A DNA stretch of 64,000 bases from Progne subis subis (GCA_022316685.1 JAKJHU010000180.1:124001-188000), one strand, 5' to 3'; counted from the stretch's first letter, positions 36,101-50,756 are shown. A program made the numbers and translations. The notes: a model not told the origin generated them from the letters alone.

Positions 36101-38965
36101 GAGATGGCTGGAGATGGGGAGCAGAACATGGGCAAGCTGTGTCCTGGTGTTGTGCCCAGCAAGGCGCATCAGGGGCTGGTGCTGGGGCACTGCAGGAGGC
36201 TTGAGGAGCAGTAGACCCAAGTGGATGGTCTTGTCAGCTCCAGTGCTAGGGCAGTAAAACTCCTACTGGTTTTTAAGTGCAGCTCTTCCTGTTTTGCTGC
36301 ATTGCCTGGCGAACAATTTTACACATTCTCTGTTAGCTGTGATGTTGCTTTTTGGTCACAGCTCCCTTTGCAGTTCCCCTGGTCCCTAAACCTCCTGGGA
36401 GCTTTAGAAAACCTGTGTCCTGAATCTAAAAGGAAACAAAGAAAGTGTGCTGCATGAGGGAGGTGCTTGGAGTGACTCCTTCCTTTTGCAGAAGTAGAAT
36501 TTCGGCCGTGTTGCAGGTGGCGTGTCAGGTATCTGTGTTGCTTCGTGCTGGCAGGGGGTTGTAGCCAGCGTGCAGTGTCAGGGCTCTGCGGGGTGTGGGG
36601 AGAGGAGGGAGCGAGCCTAAGGCAGTCGGCGTTGGGCTGTCGTGCAGTCTCTGAGGAGAGCAGGGCGTGTCACGGTGTCTCCAGACTCCTGCTGGAGCAG
36701 GCTGTGCTCAGGTGGCCTGTGGCCCAGCGCGGGGTGGATGGGGTGGCCTGGCTGGCAGCCGGGCAGGTGTCAGCCTGCCGAGGCTGGGAATGGGCCTTCC
36801 GTGCCAGGACACCCTGGGCACGGTGTGCCTGTCCCCCTGCCGTGCCAGGCTCTCGTCCCAAGCCGGGTGTTCCCCTTGGCACTCCAGAGCCAGAAGGAGC
36901 AGCAGGTGCCTGTCCCAGAACTCAGCGCTGTGTGTGGTGGTATAACCAGAGCTGGGACGTGGTGTGGCCGGGAGCCCACCCGGACCCAGTCGTTCCGTGT
37001 TTGGGCAGCCCTGGCTTCCTTCAGACGCTCCAGAAACTGTGGTGAAAAACAGTACAAACATAGGTTTGGTGAGAGTGTCACCAGGGCTGCCGTGGCACAT
37101 GATGGAGGGGAGCAGAAGGAGTAGGACGTGTCTGCATCCAGGGCCTGTTGAAGCTCCGTGGAGGGTGAAGCAGCAGGCATTTCTCTTGGGATGCAGGATG
37201 GCTGGGTTGGCAGGTGTGACACCTCGGCACGTGCTTTTGTAGAGGTCCCTATTGCTTATTCTGTTTTGTTCTAGTCTATTGCTAATCTTGTTCAGCAGTT
37301 GCTCCTCTTAATTATTGGAGTACTTTTACAGAGATGTAGCAGATTAATCTTTTTAGTTCTGCTTGCTGCCAGAAGAGATTGCCACCATTATTCCTGCGCT
37401 GTGGAAGGAGAGATTGGATCAGGAAGAAGCAGGGCTAAATTTAGAAAGCTTGTGCTCACACATGCTGCTCTGCAGCTGTGGAGGAGCATGTGGTGGCAGG
37501 TACCAGTGTGGGCAGTGAGCAGGTATGCAGGTAGGTGAGGCTGGGGCAGCCCAGCAGAGTTCTGCGGGTGTCACAGCTGAGTCGTGACCTGCTCCGAGAA
37601 CCCCAGCAGCTCCTCGGCGCATTTCCAGCAAGGGAGAGCAGCTCCAAGGCATCACTTATCTGGTCCTTGCCTTGCTGGAACACAAATATTAACTGACAAA
37701 CACTTGCATAATACATGGCACAGTCACTGTGGCCTGTTCTTATCTTCCTCCATAAGAAATAAATAGGGAAAAGTAGGAGAGTTAACTTACAAACCAATAA
37801 GCTTCTCCTGCACTGGCATTAGTGAGGCCTGAGGTTTGTGTGAGGGCTGCTGAGTTTGTGTCCCAGAAACTCAGCTTGGCGGAGATGGAGAAGTGCTCCC
37901 GTGTTACCGATGCAGGGTGGATGAGCATGTGGGCGCCGTGGGGCCGCGCACACCAGTGCCAGTGCCATTGCCGGCTGCCTGACACTGCAGGGCTGGGGGC
38001 TGGAAGCCTTTGGTTTGTGCTGGAGAACCTCTGCCCCAGCACTTGCTCTACCTGCGGCTCCCCCTCTGCTCCCAGCTCAGGTGTTCTCTAATGTGGTCAC
38101 AGTCATACATGTCATTCCAGCTGAGACCTTGCAGTGCTATTAATGTGCCCTTTATTGCTTCCCTGTCTCCACAAACAATCTGAGCAACATCCTGGAGATT
38201 GTGTTTGCCACTTGTCCAAGCTTCATCCTTTGGTTCATCCTGACCAGTGCATTAGTCTGTCTCCTCCTGTGTAATTCCCAGTTGGTAAACCCTGAATTTA
38301 CTGCAGAAACTCAGAGTTTTCCTGTCATAACCTTGGATTTAGTTGCTTTCTAGTTGTTCTAGACTTCATATCCTAGCTTTTTCCTGTGTAACATTCTGGC
38401 CTTCCAGTGTGTTGGATGTGCTTCTCGATTTAATTTCATCAAGGAGCGGTGGTCTCTGCCTGTTGCAGCAGGGCCAGCAGACGTGTTAGTGCAAAGGCCC
38501 CCAAGGCCTTTCGAGAGGGGAAACCTTTATCCAGGGCAGTATTTTCTTTCCATCATTTTGGTGTCAGCTGCTCTTGGCCTAGTTTTCTGCCTTTTTTAGA
38601 TCATAGCTGTTGCCCATCCTCTCCACCACAGCTCCCCGGTGCAGTGTGGAAGAAGGGGCAATAGATCTTTTGGTAAAGGGAGACACAGGGTTAGTTTTCA
38701 CAGTTTGTGTTTGATAAATGCACTTTATGTTTGATCCTGGTCTTCATTTATTGCTCTCTCTTTTATTATTCTTGCCTTCACAGTACTTCCAGCTCTCTCT
38801 GTCAGGACAGAAATAAACCCCACAGCAGTGTCTCCCCAGCCCTGTTTGAGCACAGGTATTTGAGCACTCTGTACCCAGCATAGTTCTGAGCTGATGGATG
38901 GTTATGAATATCTGCTGTTGAGCCTGCTGAAAATGTACTTGGATATTCTTAATTGTTTTAGATTG
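30161..38965. other. Intron 1 sequence, no exon recognised
   Basis: Unique moderate-GC DNA. A 15-bp-period tandem copy of TGTCATAAATACT occurs at 32208-32235. No coding exon or retroelement recognised. Confidence 0.5.
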
Positions 38966-39163
38966 TGTAGATTTAGATTAGATATGAGGCACTGGCACAG
39001 GGTGCCCAGAGAATCTGTGCCTGCCCCATCCTGGAAGTGTCCAAGGCTGGGTTGGACAGGGCACGAAGCAAGCTGGTCTGCAGGAAGGTGTCCCTGCCTG
39101 TGGCAGAGGGTGGAATGAGCTAAGCTCTAAGGACCCTTCCAGGCCAGTCTGTGATTCCATGAC
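38966..39163 (+). repeat. CR1 LINE 3' end
   Basis: It is a clear avian CR1 tail: GAGGCACTGGCACAGGGTGC, CCCATCCTGGAAGTGTCCAA, GGCTGGGTTGGACAGGGC, AGGAAGGTGTCCCTGCCTG, and GGACCCTTCCAGGCCAGTCT ending GTGATTCCATGA. The segment usually found between the GATATTAGGAA motif and GAGGCACTGG is missing, so it carries an internal deletion. Confidence 0.9.
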
Positions 39164-42100
39164 AGCTGCTATTTTTAGCTCAAATCCTGAAACGTTAAGA
39201 GAAAATGCAGAGGCGGGGAAGGTATCTTGAAGGCGGAGGTGAATGGTCCCCTGGGGCTGGGGCTGTTCTGTGTGTGCTGGTGGGTTTCAGTTGTCTGAGC
39301 TGATCTCCCTGGCTCTGGGTGCTGCTGCTTTTGGGGTGGCTCCTTCATACCTCTCTGCTTTGGACAGCAGCAGGTGTGTCCTTGTGCTGCTGCACTCCCG
39401 GTTTCCAGTCAGTCTCCCTCAAGAGAGGTGGAGGCATTCTGGACCTGTGTGGTTCTAGTTTGGAAAGGCTCAATCTTGTGTGATAGATCTGAGAAAACAG
39501 TTGAACCTGAAGTCATCTGTGGCTACTTCACAGTGCTCGCAGGTGCCACTGAAATTACAGCCAGGTATAAGGTGGGGAGAGGACAGTGACGTGCTGCCGT
39601 GCCTCGGGGTTCAGAGGGATAGTGATGATTTGCCTTTTCTCTATACCTGAATTTGAGTCTTTAAACAAAAAGTAAATTCATATTATGAATAATGGAAACT
39701 TAAACCTTTGAAAGAGTGCATGCATTCCTCTGCAGGGCTGTCCCAGTCCTGTGCTGGGAGGCAGCAGTAGGTCGGGACCAGAGACCCCGCATTACACCAC
39801 AGGTTTGTTTTGGCACGTTCAGCACCAGCTGTGTTGTGCAGCGCAGGAGCCCTAGGGGCGGGTGGGGAGCTCCTCGGCACAGCCAGCAGTGCTGGCTCTG
39901 CCCTGACAGCTGTGCTCCTCTTCCTTTTACCTTTGTTTCGTTTTACTACCGCTTGACAAGAACTTTGTTGAATTACCCGTCTGTGATTTCCTGTGCACGG
40001 GGTCAGGGATGTTCGTCCCACCATATGTTCTGGTGCCTTCTGCCGTGCGCCCTTCTGAGGTGGCTCTCAAGCAGCTTGCCTGTGGCTGGCCTGTGGAGCT
40101 GGCTGCCTCCCTGCGTGCCTGGCAGCGCCCGTGTGCCGGCTCCTGACGGGCACTGGCTCTGATTTCTGCAGGAGCTCCCAGCGCTGCTTGATCTGCAGGC
40201 TGAGCCGTGGTTGTGACGGGTCATTCTGGCAACTGCAGCTTATGATTAAAAAGAAAATCAGTCACTGTCATCTTGGACCCCAGCACCGGTGATCTGACAG
40301 TCCACGATGCATCAGTTTCTTCCTCATCAGAGGATCTTAGACTCAGGACTGCCCCAAGGGTTGTCCTCTGACTCAGGCTGATACCAGAAAGCTCATCTCA
40401 TTTCATGACTAGCACAGCCAGCTGAACCATTTCACTGCCTGAAGATGCGGCTGGGAGACCCAGGCAATCTTCTCATTCCATTTCTCATTCCATTTCTCAT
40501 CTTCTCAATCCATTTGGTTGGATCTTCAGGGCCTCCTCCACGTGTGGCTTCGGCAGAGCAGAGGGTTGGGCTCTGACTGCTGCTGTGCGGTCACACCCTG
40601 GAAATTCCCTTATGTCCTTGGGGAAGTCGGAGTCTTCACGTTGGCTTTCAGGCAGGGTGGGACTGCCTGCTGTGGCCTTCATCCTCACAGTTCTTGTGCC
40701 AGACAGTGGCTGCTGCTGAGATCATCTTCCCTGCTTTAGAAAAGGGAACTGGTTTGCAGCTCCGCTTTGGGAACCTCTGTCTCACATGACCACTGCCAGG
40801 GGCAGCCAGAGCTCTGCCAGTGGGGCTCCTTGCTTCTCACTCTGCAAACCCGGGGACCTTCCTGCAGCTCTGGTGTCTCTGAGGGCAGGTGCCCCTATGT
40901 GGGGTGAGTCGGGGCAGAGGGGCTGATGCTTCACCCCCATACCTGGCTGTTCAGAGGTCCCATGTATCTTACAGAGAATGTGCTTCTCTGTGCACAACAA
41001 AAGCTGATGTGTTTTCCAGACCTGGGTCCCTTGGAAAAAAAGTAGTCACATAGGGTTAGTTTTCCTCTTCCATCTTGTTCCCATTTTCTGTGGTGTGTTA
41101 AAATTTTATTTCAGTTGATAGCGTGTTCACAACTGTATCTTTAATGCTGGCATTTACCGTGGCTCCAAGAGATGTTTTAAGTAGGATGCAGAGTCATTCA
41201 TAGGATCATCTGTGTCAATGGGTGGTTCACATCAGGAAATGGGTTAGGCAGCAGAGTTAAGGAAATGTTACTTTATAAAATGTCTTCAGCTTATCACATC
41301 CCTTGAAGAGCTGGGGGCAAGGAGCAGGTCAAGCTGAGCTCTGAGATGGTGTTTGGATGCACACAGAGGGGCAGATTTTAGGGAGCCTGGAAAAGGGGTC
41401 TGGCAACATTTGTGGCTGTGTAGTCCACCAGACACTGCTGTCGTGGGGTGGGCAGGTTTTCAAAGGTCGGATGGCTGATTTTATGTCCCCATGGAGCTTG
41501 GAGCTCACATGATAGCTGGCTGGGCTCCAACTCCTCCTGCTACAGTTTGGCTCACTGTCACTGAGAAGGAAGGACCTGAATTCAGTTGAGGATGAGGGGA
41601 GGGACACTGAGGAGGACCCTGGAGCTCAGAAAGCTGAGGGACATGCCTGTAGAAACCTATGGCTTGTAAATCCTCTACTTCCTATTTTTATTGATAAACA
41701 GAGTGTACAGGGCTACTGCTCAGCCTCCCTTCCAGACTGATCCTCTTGGATCAGCTGATGGAGAGTCAGTCGCTCAGCTTTTGATGCTCTAGAGGCTGGG
41801 CTGGATGAGTAATGATGCCTTTAGGCCCGGAGATACCTCCTTGTCCTGCTTACCCAGGTAATTACAACCTTGTCAGCACATGCCATGGTGTGGCAGGGTG
41901 CCTGCTGATGCTCCTGGCCCTGGGGAAGGGATGTGAGGGGAAGGAGTTTGTCTGTTAGACACTTGTTGTGCAAATGAGTTCATTCTTTGTGGCTGGGCAC
42001 ACGGCAGCAAGGGAGAGGAAGGAGCCCCAGACAGACATGGTTCTGAGGTGGCAGGATGGGTGGTGGGGTGAAACATCAGCCCCACAGCCCTGTGTGGGCA

Positions 42101-45100
42101 TGGGCTGCAAGTGGGTTGTCGCGATGCAGAGCAGTGTCTTTCTGCAGCTCAAACTCTTTCTTTTCCCCCATCTTTTCATGTATCCTCTGCCACAAACCTT
42201 TGAAGAAGGCCTTCATAATTAAGTTTTTCCCAATTGGGGTTTTGCTTTTGAAAGAAAAATCACTTTGCATTTAGGGGTTTGAATTTGAAAGAAAAATAAG
42301 GAACAATTTTCCCATTTAATTTCTCTTTGAGCTCTTTTTAAGTCACTTGGTATTTACCATACTGAATTTTCTCTTAAACCTCAGTTCCTGTTGCCCTGTA
42401 TATTGCCTCTTTTTATTTTTTTTTAAATTAAATCAAGCACGTACATTCTGTTACAGTACTAATTCTGCTCTCAGCATGGGCAGAGCGTGGTTAAGTTGGA
42501 CCAGTGAGTCCTCGGTTTTCCTGAGGAAACTGTTAGAGAGTAAATGCATCTTCATTGGCCTGCAATAATGAAGTTGCAAGTCTTGGAAAAGCTTCACATT
42601 GTTCCAGACTATTTTATAACTGAGAGATTTTTATTTTTTCCCATTTGGTAAAGGTGACCTGTCTGACTTCTGCTGCTGTCAGGAGTGCTGGCCGTGGTCA
42701 CTGTACGTACGTAGTCACTCTGTGTTGTCCCTGGAGCACACGGGCATGGCCAGCAGTTGAGTGTGATTTAGGCAGGAGTGTTGTTCGTTCTGTTTGGAGC
42801 TTGGGTGAAGAGGAAGAAAGAAGCTGCCTTTGGAAATGAAGACTGGATTTCAAGCCTCCTTTCCTGCCTACATACAGACCTGGTCACAGGAGATGGATTT
42901 ATCAGATAACGGCTCAGCCCTGTTCTCTCTCTAAGGGGTTTGGCATGGAAAAGTCAGACTAAATCTTGCTGTAGAGGCTTTCCCCTTTCCCTCTGCCCAG
43001 GAGCCTGCCGGGGCCCTCACCTGTTGGAGAGCAGCCCTGTGTTTGTGGGGTTGGGAGCCAGCGCTGTCGCCCCTGGGGCTCTTGGAGCACATCCCAGCCT
43101 CTGTCTGTTCCAGTCTCCTCTCGCTCTATTGTGCACCTTCCCTTGCCCAGAGCTAAAACAAGGAGCCAAGAATTAATTGTTTTGTGTCGTTTTCCCCCTG
43201 TGTTGTGTTGTGGTCTGATCGGTATCTGGGCCCATTGGGCACTGGAGGCATTTGCTTCCCCCGCTAAGGAGAGAGCTGTTAGGAGGGCTGAGCAGGGTCT
43301 CAGTCCCTGCTGGATTGCAGGTGCTGAACAGGAGTGCTGTTCCGAGCATGGATGCCCAGGGTGTGGGTGGGAGGGCACGGGCTGCAGGCGTGTACAGGAC
43401 GCGATGCTGCTGGACGTGGGTTCGGCTGCCCTGGGGCAAGCCACGGGATCCTCTGCTGCTGGTGCTCCTGTCCAGTACCACGGGCTGCTCACTGCAAGCC
43501 ATGTCCCCCTGAGTAGCTTAAGTAAACTTTCCATGGCAGGAGGTGTAATCAGAGGTTAAATAATTAACATTTATTTGACATTTGTGTGAAATTCACTGCC
43601 ATGGAGTTTAACTCAGTGCTGGCTGTAAAGGGTGAGAAGGAAGGAAAATGTGATGGGGCGTAGGGGAACTGGGTGACTTAAAGGATTCCAAACCGGAGAG
43701 GAAATTTTAATATTGGTGTTACTATAAGCCATGTCATTCATCCAACCTTACAGGTTCTAGAATGGTTCTGGAATGCTCTCTTGAACACAAGGCTTGTGTT
43801 CCAAGTCCAGACTTGGCAGGTGGAAAATGCAGCACTGCTGGGCGGCTGCAGTGGGTCTCTGTGGGATGCAAGGATCTGGGGATGCTGAGGGGGAAGCTTC
43901 TTGGTCACCTTTCAGTGTTCTGCCCTGCTGGGGCAGAGTTTGCTGGGGCTGGGGGCTCCCGAAGGACGGCTGGGTCTCGTGGCATCGGGAGCAGTACAGT
44001 GGTAGAGCTGAGGGAACAGCGAGGGGTGCAGGAGATGAGGTTTTCATCAGCGTTGACCAAAGAGTTTTGGAGCTTCATGGCTTTTTCCTAATTAAAGGCT
44101 GGAGTCTGTGGGTGCTGTACTCGCGAGCTGCCGGGATGGCAGCGGTGGCCCTGGGACGGCCCTTTCGTCCTGACACTTCACCTCTCTGTCCTTCTGCTTT
44201 CTTTGGAATGGCTGAGGCTGTCTCTGGGGTCTTTTATGTGGATGTTTTTCACTGCTGGGTTTCAGAGAAGCACTTGATCAGGAGTCCATGTTTCTAGTAA
44301 TTATGCTTTGTGGGGACCCATTTCCTTATGCATTTAATAGGGCTCTGTCTTTCAGCTTGTGCTCGGCCTGAACTCTTGAGCAGGGGCCTTGGACGAGTGA
44401 GATGGGCATTAAAGTCTTTGATTTTCTGCAGGGCAATTACTGTGGCCGGGTGAGGAAGAGGAGGCCGTTCAGTGAGCCATGAGGGTAGAGGTGTTAAGAC
44501 TCTGACATTAGTAATCAGTTCAGTGTTTCAGGTTCCTGAGTTCAGTGGCCATTCACGCCGTAGGGATCCCCAGCTGACCTGCAGGCTTTGAGCTCTGCCT
44601 GGAGAGACCTCTTCAAGGGAGCTCCTTTAACCAGATGGTTTGTCTTTGAGCTCTGCTGAAAAACTGGGTTCTGAAGATGAGAAAAAAATTCCCTTAGTGC
44701 ACCTTCTAATTGTTCATTTAGGAGCAGAGCTCTCCTCCAGCTGGGAGGGCTCAGGGCTGCTGTAAAGTGCTAATTAAAAGTAATAGTGATAATGAAAACA
44801 GATGTTTTCAAGAAAAGTAAGTGCTACTGGGGCCCCAGTCTGCTGTCCCTGCCTTCTCTGCAGGAGGAGAGTGAGTTGTGTCTTCAGAGCTGCAGGTCCA
44901 GGGGGGCTGTGGAAGGGGGCCAGGTCCCAGGTGGCTCCTGCCGCATTGACAACCAGGGATGGCTCTGGATAAAGCAGGGGTGTCACCCAGCCCTGCACCC
45001 AGCACCACCTCCCCCTGCAGAGGTGAAGGAGTAAGGGCAGGACTTGTATGGAGGAGTAGAACACAATTGTTTAAGACACTGAATTGTTTTCTAGAGTGTC

Positions 45101-48100
45101 ATTCTGGAACAGAAGGGGAAAAACCCTGATGGAAGATGGCTCATGAGAAGGGTGACAGGGAGGGAGATCTTCTCCCTTGTCTAGATTTTAAAAAGAAGGG
45201 GTTGTTTTAATCTTGTTTATAACTGATATACTGATGAGCATTTGAAAAAGCAGCCCCAGCTCTCCAAGACCTCTGGAATAAGTTTCACAGGGCTCTACAG
45301 CCCATCATCAATGTTTGGGCTGAGAGGGGACAAATTTTAGAAGCTCGTGTCCAAATCTCCAGCCTGTGAGGCAGCAGCTGTGTGGCATGATGTGCTTGCT
45401 CCTTGATGTGCTGGGTTCAGTTGTGCTGCCAGTTCCATCAGTACCCTTCTCATTGCTCTGCAAGTGAGCTGGACAGGTGTGACACCATCCTCAACATGTC
45501 CTGCAGTGCAGATGTGCATGGGAAAGAGCAGCAGGGAAAGGAGGGGTTGGTTCAGCATGGAAAGATCAAGCGGTTGTAGAGGCGTAAAAGTTTTGTCTTT
45601 CAGCCTGAAAAACTTGGCAGGAGAGTTTTGGCTGACCATGGTTGTGGGAGAAGTGGCGTCTTTTAGAGGGGTGAGAGACACCAAGGAATAGGGGGATGAG
45701 GGAGAGACAACAGGGTGGGTTATTCTGGTCCTGACAAGAGAACGCATTTTAGGAGAAGGAGGAAGGGCCAGAGCATTAACCAGAAGCACTTTCTGTGGTC
45801 TTGTCCAAGCTGAGGCCAGTTCACAGTGAGGCTGCTGGTGTAAAGTTTATTTTGCAGATGTTGCCAGTGATTAGTTAGAGAAGATTCAGTTGCACAGGAG
45901 CAGCCAGCCAGGGCAGTGGAGGTGGCACCAAGTGCTGCCTGCAGCCCATAGCAGTGGTCCTTGGGGTTAACACTGAGATGGAGCTGTCAGAGCCTTGTCT
46001 GTACTGGGAAGTAATGGGACCCATACTCCTTAATTACTGCCCATGGAGCTGCTGACAGAACCCTGGAGCCTCAGCCCTTGTTAAACTCATTTTCAGCTGT
46101 CGCTGGGCTGTGGTGGCAATGGAGCCCCGAGTGTGTTACAGCCTCTGTTCTCTTCCTGAGGATGCAGGGGCAGTAGAGGCTTTTGCCAGAGCATATCCCG
46201 TCGGGCAGTTTGGCATCACTTACGGAGGCTGGGGCAGACGTGTTACTGAGTTTAATCTGAGAGAAACTATTCTGATACTTGAAACTGCTTCAGAATCAAA
46301 ATGTTGCCTTGCTGTGTGCTGGCAGATCGGCTGCTGGCCCTGCAGACACGTGGTGGCAGGTGACAAGCTGCAGTGTGTCACCTGTTCCGAGGTATGGACT
46401 GCACACACACACACCTGCTGGATCTTCCATGCTGAGTGTATCCAGAGTTCAGTCTTCTCAAAAAGAATTCCTAATGCATTGCCCAAGAATTTGGGTCCTG
46501 AAGGGATAAATTCTGTTAAATCTTGTTAAAAGGATGTAGGAAACTGTACAAAGTCCAGAGTAGAGGTAAAAGGAATTGAAATACTGAAGGAAATGTTTTA
46601 GAGTGGGAAATGGAGCTTGATTTTCAGCTGATCTGGAGGAGGATCCAGAACTGAAGTTCCAGGTGTTGTTGTTTGAGCACTATTTTCCCTGGAATGGATG
46701 CTGCAGCCGGAAGTGTTCAGCGGCTGTAGGAGTAAGCCCTGATACGGCTGCGTGTGAGGTAAACAGATCAGGGCCTGTGTCTGGTGATGTGACCCTCTCC
46801 AGCCCGGGGGTGGCTGGGCTGTGGAGGTGGCTTGGGGTCAGCGTGTGAGCACGGTGCGTGTGAAGGGTCTCACTGGGCCGAGGGGGGCTGCCCACAGGAG
46901 ATCCTCTGGCAGTTCTTATTTTGGTAAAAAGCTCAAGACAGCGCTAGGAACACCTTGGAGGCACCCCACAATTACCATAATAAACAGTTTTATCATCTGC
47001 TTGGCAGTCAATAATGTGGCTTATGCTGCTTTAGTATCTGGCTGGTATTGATCACCTTAACAACTGTGCCACAGTCAGCTCCCGTTAACCCGTGCGCTGC
47101 CGGCAGCTCCGGCCGTCCTGCCGGGGGCCTCGGGCTCACCTGTCACCCAGGTGTGTGCAGCAAGGGACAGCAGCATGGAGCAAAGCCAGCCTTCAGTCGG
47201 AGCCTGACGGTGGGGTTTTGATCCAGGAGCGAGGGATTGAGTGCATATCCTCTGTATGGCGGAGTTTAAAATAAAAGGCTTGACATCTTGTTCCCACTTT
47301 GGGCTCGGAGGAGTTTGGGCTTGAAGCAGTGTTGTGTGGTGCTCTGTTGGAAGGAGGGTTCCCTGAGATCCCTGCGTGCTCCCAGACTGCGGCGTGTCCT
47401 GAGACGGTGGCCTGTGGAGAAGGAGGGCTGCTCTCTGCAGTGCAACTGTGATGCTTTACTGGGGCCTCGGGCTGCAAATGGGACCATGCACTGGACATCC
47501 CCTTGGCTTTGCCTGCCTCTGCTGGGACTGGCTGAGGCGCTGGCGTGCCGGCACCACTCACACCTGCCTGGCCTGGGAGAACAAACTGTGGAATGGGCAC
47601 TTGCTGGGAAACAGCCGTGGCCCTGCAGTGGCTGCGGGGCTGAGCTGGGGCAGTCGAGTGCTGCTGGCTCTACCAAAGGCACTGTCTGGGCTAAGTGAGC
47701 CCTTGGGGGTGCTCTGACAGCATTGCCTCCGCTTCTGGCAGTGCAGGCGGCAATTAGGAATATCAGGTTAGTAGCTGACTCCATTTTGGGAGGAAGAAAG
47801 ATGATTTGCTGTTCGCATCCCGATGGGGCTTTGAGGAAGGATGGGACTTTCTGGGATTTGGTTGTACCTAGATAGTTGGGTCTTGTGGCCCAGTATTTCT
47901 CGTAATGGAATTTCCCATCATTTACTGCCCTGCTGATTCCTGATCAATGAAAATAAAATTGCTGTTGCCTCCTGAGAGGCTCCATGTATGGCTGCAGCCT
48001 CCAGCTGTGTCAGTTCCGGTAAGATAATCTCATCAGGCGTGCAAGAGGGTAATAGGAAATAAAAATAAAACCCACAATTAGCAAGAGGCCAGGCAGCCGA

Positions 48101-50534
48101 GTAACACTTTCAGTCCTGGAGGTCTGGAGACGTGTGCTTGGCAACTTCCTCCACTCTGAAGGCGCCTGCGTCCCTGGCAGTGTGCTGCCGTGTGGTGCTC
48201 CCCGGGCTCGGGAGTGCCGGCAGGTGCATCGGCCACATCCTTTGGCACCCCCATTCATCCTTTGGCACCCCTGGATCTGCGCCAGCCCTCTCCCATTGAG
48301 GGGGTTCTGAGGTGCACCGGGGATGTAGCGGCTGATGGAGGGACTGCGCGCTGTGCACATGGACAGCGTGAGCTTGAGACTTTGAGCTGTCAGGTGGTCC
48401 GTGGGTGTTGACTCCTGATGGTTGCTGCAATCCGAAGGGATTCTTTTGGCCAGATAAGGAACATGCTTAGGCTGTATATGAAGTCTGGAGCAGGGTGTAG
48501 TTTTGGAAGCAGCAAATGTGGATGCTGTTGACAGGAGCACGGGACCACTTGGATCTGCTAAAAGTTGGCCCAAAGGTCACCCTAAATGGGGTGGTTTCCC
48601 AGTGATACCAGCAAGTTTCCTTACCCATATTTTAGATTATCTTCCAGTGATATGGCTGTAGCTGGTGTTTATACTGAAACATGGATGGCTGGTGTGAGCA
48701 GATATCCTGGTGACCTTTGTGATGGGACTGCAACCCCAATGTGTAGTTCAGAGCTGACGTACCAGCCATGGTGATGGTCTGAGCAGCCAGGGGAATGGTT
48801 ACAGAATGAGCTAATACCTCTAAGCCTGCTCTCCCGATCCAAAGCATCGGCTTTCCCAAAGGGTGGGAAAGAGCAACTGAGCCCAGAATGTCAGCAGTGA
48901 GTCTGCTTCCTAACAAGGACTGGATCCGAGCCCTGGCAGAGGAGCTCTGCATGACTGATGAGTCTAACTCTTAGCCTTGGCTTGGCCCTTGACACCAGTC
49001 TGGAGCGCACATGTTGTTTGGGTAAGCCCGTAGGAGGAAGGAGCCTTGGCAGGGTTTGTGGGTGAGTCCCTGCGAGTGCGGAGCACAGCCTGGCAGCGGA
49101 GCAGCAGCTCTTCCTGGCTGGGCTGATGGGGGTTGCCTGTGTCTGATCCCAAAGCCGTGTGGCAGGCCTGCAAACGCGGAGCATTTCAGGGCTTCTCCAT
49201 TCACAAGCATCACCAGGGGCTCGGTGAGGGCAGGCGTTGCCCAGTACAAGGTTTTGTGGATGTTTCTTCCCACCTCAGAGGGACACGGGGCCCAGACAGA
49301 GCTGTGGTTGCTGGAACTGGCTCGAGCCACTGGCCAGGCGCTGGGGAGACAGGACAAGCTGCAGCGTGGCCAAGGGGGGGCACAAGCATGGCCCGCTTCC
49401 TGAGGCACCGGGGAAACCTGGGGGAACCTGGGGTACTGTGTGACAGAGCGAGGCAATTTGTCCTCAGCAGCTCTTTGATCAGTTTTGGAGCTGGATCAAC
49501 AACAGTGCACTGAAAATGCGGACCAGATGCAAATGTAGTTAGTTATGCAGCAGCATAGGCTGAGAACACCATTTAACAAGATCGGGGGTTTGGAGCAAAG
49601 GAGTGCGTTGCAGAACAGCAGAATCGTGAGACGTGACATTTTGAAACAAAACCTGGAACTTCAGTGGTGTCCTACTCAAGAGGAGAGGGTCCTGCAGAAC
49701 CTAAGAGCAAGCCCTGTGCCCTGGGGGTGTGTGAATGCCTTGTCTTGTATGAGCTAAGCAAGTGCTTCAGTTTGCTGTGTAGAGAGAAACGTGACTGAAG
49801 CCAGTTTACCTCTGCTGCAAAATATTCTTAGTGCTGAGGATCTCCTGAAGGAAGAGCAGCTCTTGTCCCCAGCTGCTCTCAGAAGGCCTTCTGGCCCTCC
49901 ATGGGATCACTCCACTCTCAATGGCAGCGTGCTGAAGATTAGATAAGTATTTTTGTGTGTAGTGCGGTAGCTAGCTCAAAGGGATCAACAAACTTGGAAT
50001 AATAGTTCATTAAAAAATGCTTTCTGAAAAGCTGCCTGATTTGTGTTACTCCCATTGGCTCAGTTGTAGCTGGTGTGAAGGGCAGAGGGAAAAAAATGTG
50101 GATAATATGGAAGTTTCACCTTTTCAAGGAGCCCCTTTCTCTCCGTTTCATGCCAAATGCTTGAGCCCTGCAGCTTTCAGCCCTGTTTTGTTCAGCGTTT
50201 CCTTTGCTTCCTGCTGCTTGAGAAGCTGTTTATGCTAATGATGCTGGGAAGATCTGAGGGGGCCGGCTGTGCCCGTGGATGTGAGCCCGTGTCAGCCTGG
50301 CACTGTGGCCGTGGCCGTGCGGTGAGCTTGCTCTCGGCTGGAGCGCTGCCCGGAGCGACCCCTCCACGCGGCTGCCTTCCTGCAGGGGAGGGCACTCCTG
50401 TCCTTACAGGTGCCTGATGGATCTTCTCTTTCAGGAGGCCACTCTGTGCCACGTCATCCCCTTCTGGGACCTTGGCCCCTTCACGATCCATGGGCTAGAA
50501 TCCCTCAGAGGGGAAAGCTCATAGTGTTCATAGG
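39164..50534. other. Intron 1 sequence, no exon recognised
   Basis: Unique sequence with small tandem duplications: TCTCATTCCATT twice plus a partial copy at 40471-40500, and CATCCTTTGGCACCCC twice at 48236-48271. Open frames are short and mutually overlapping. No CR1 or MIR hallmark noticed. Confidence 0.5.
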
Positions 50535-50756
50535 GACTTCCACAGAGGGAAGATTTTTTCACTGGAAGGACATTCAGGCATTAACACAGGCTGCCTAGGA
50601 CAGTGGTGTAGTCACCATCCCAGGGAGGGATTTAAAAGCCATGTAGATGTGGTATCTGGGGCCATGGGTCAGTAGTGGCCTTGGCGGTGCTGCGTTAATG
50701 GTTACATTTGGTGGTCTTAAGGGTCTTTTCCAACCCAAATGATTATTCACTTCTGT
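50535..50756 (+). repeat. CR1 LINE 3' end
   Basis: It has the CR1 order: GATTTTTTCACTGGAAGGAC, CAGGCTGCCTAGGACAGTGG, GTAGTCACCATCCCAGGGAG, GGATTTAAAAGCCATGTAGA, TTGGCGGTGCTGCGTTAATG, GGGTCTTTTCCAACCCAAAT, GATTATTC. Same subfamily type as the copy at 4039-4235. Confidence 0.9.
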
